NCBI GenBank assembly: GCA_003542955.1
Contig: DPJP01000477.1
Span: 1,132 to 7,513, forward strand
Source: Armatimonadota bacterium
GTDB lineage: Bacteria > Armatimonadota > Zipacnadia > Zipacnadales > UBA11051
Length of the DNA: 6,382 bases
Reading direction: 5' to 3'
A program made the translations under genes and the position numbers. Shown one piece after another: positions 6,195 through 6,382 of this stretch. The notes under the pieces were generated by a model. The model saw only the letters and a program-made list of their open reading frames with translations, was not told where the DNA came from and did not search any database. Every line of letters starts with the position of its first letter. Position 1 is the first letter of the stretch.

Positions 6195-6313
6195 CGGGTC
6201 AGCCCCATTTCAGATGCGAGATTGCGTGTTGTGTGTGGGATGTTCCGCGCGCGGCGGCCCGCGTCCTTCCCGACATTGACGGGTGTGGGACGCTAGCTTA
6301 GAGGCTGTGGGAC
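6195..6313. promoter_or_regulatory. probable divergent control region with TGTGGGA repeats
   Basis: This gap lies upstream of the minus-strand operon and of a possible plus-strand gene. TGTGGGA occurs three times in the same direction (6234-6240, 6284-6290, 6306-6312), the last two followed by CG. On plus, TTGACG (6276-6281) is one base from the -35 consensus, with TAGAGG 17 bases later as a poor -10 candidate. I see no convincing promoter boxes for the minus-strand operon. Confidence 0.3.
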
Positions 6314-6382
6314 GTGCTGGAGGGGCCAGCCGAGCGACACCCGCTGCTGTTTGCGGGTGGAGGGAGACTGGTCCGCGAGCAC
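6314..6382 (+). CDS. possible start of a divergent gene (partial)
   Basis: A plus-strand frame is open from 6302, just after an in-frame TAG (6299-6301), to the window edge. A GTG at 6314 has GAGG at 6301-6304, 9 bases before it. The 23 codons read VLEGPAERHPLLF and onward to LVREH, with third positions mostly G or C. The ERHPLLF stretch faintly recalls the HPRLLF region near the N-terminus of some heparinase-like lyases, which would fit the carbohydrate theme, but 23 residues are too few to assign a family. The opposite strand here also has short open frames, so this may be chance. Confidence 0.3.
   Translation, partial: MLEGPAERHPLLFAGGGRLVREH

Noticed and set aside
6191..6208. Five-codon frame (MGLTR) whose stop overlaps the GTG start of the HEAT gene
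   Set aside because: A GTGA overlap with a leader peptide is conceivable, but a five-codon frame is easily chance and has no good ribosome-binding site.
5562..6296. Plus-strand frames opposite the HEAT-repeat gene
   Set aside because: Arg/Ala/Ser-rich products with no domain; the minus strand carries recognisable HEAT and sugar-binding motifs.

Overview
The window is GC-rich and gene-dense. It reads as a stretch of chromosome from a free-living bacterium with many secreted carbohydrate-handling proteins. A secreted HEAT-repeat protein carrying a glycosidase-type sugar-binding domain, a LamG-bearing glycosidase-like protein, a copper-amine-oxidase-type stalk domain and strong G/C at third codon positions together suggest Planctomycetota, Armatimonadota or a related candidate lineage. 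That placement is inference from protein style only; no rRNA or marker gene is present. I see no tRNA, rRNA, CRISPR array, transposase, integrase or defence gene.

Layout. Positions 1-362 (+) are the 3' end of a gene whose last domain is a carbohydrate-binding-like beta-sandwich. It is followed by a complete secreted protein at 423-1175 (+), with stalk repeats and a second beta-rich module. This pair converges on a GtrA-family membrane protein at 1240-1641 (-). Between gtrA and the next large gene lies a roughly 250-base spacer (1642-1890). It holds an unannotated 50-codon reading frame (1676-1828, -) and a 90-base imperfect inverted repeat (1751-1840) whose outer ends, CGGGGTCA, occur a third time at 1671-1678.

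The main content is a two-gene operon on the minus strand. The upstream gene (5187-6194) encodes a secreted HEAT-repeat protein fused to a GH2-type sugar-binding domain. The downstream gene (1891-5175) encodes a secreted protein of 1094 residues: LamG domain, Ig-like linker, probable TIM barrel, Rossmann-like domain like that of GH42 beta-galactosidases, and a C-terminal Ig-like domain. The upstream stop codon shares a base with the Shine-Dalgarno sequence of the downstream gene, so the two are probably translationally coupled. The likely joint role is binding and processing of an extracellular or periplasmic glycan; the substrate cannot be read from sequence. The right edge (6314-6382, +) may be the start of a divergent gene.

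The most interesting items are the spacer at 1642-1890, with its large inverted repeat and overlooked small frame, and the coupled secreted pair, whose larger member has a glycosidase architecture without a clearly placed catalytic nucleophile.
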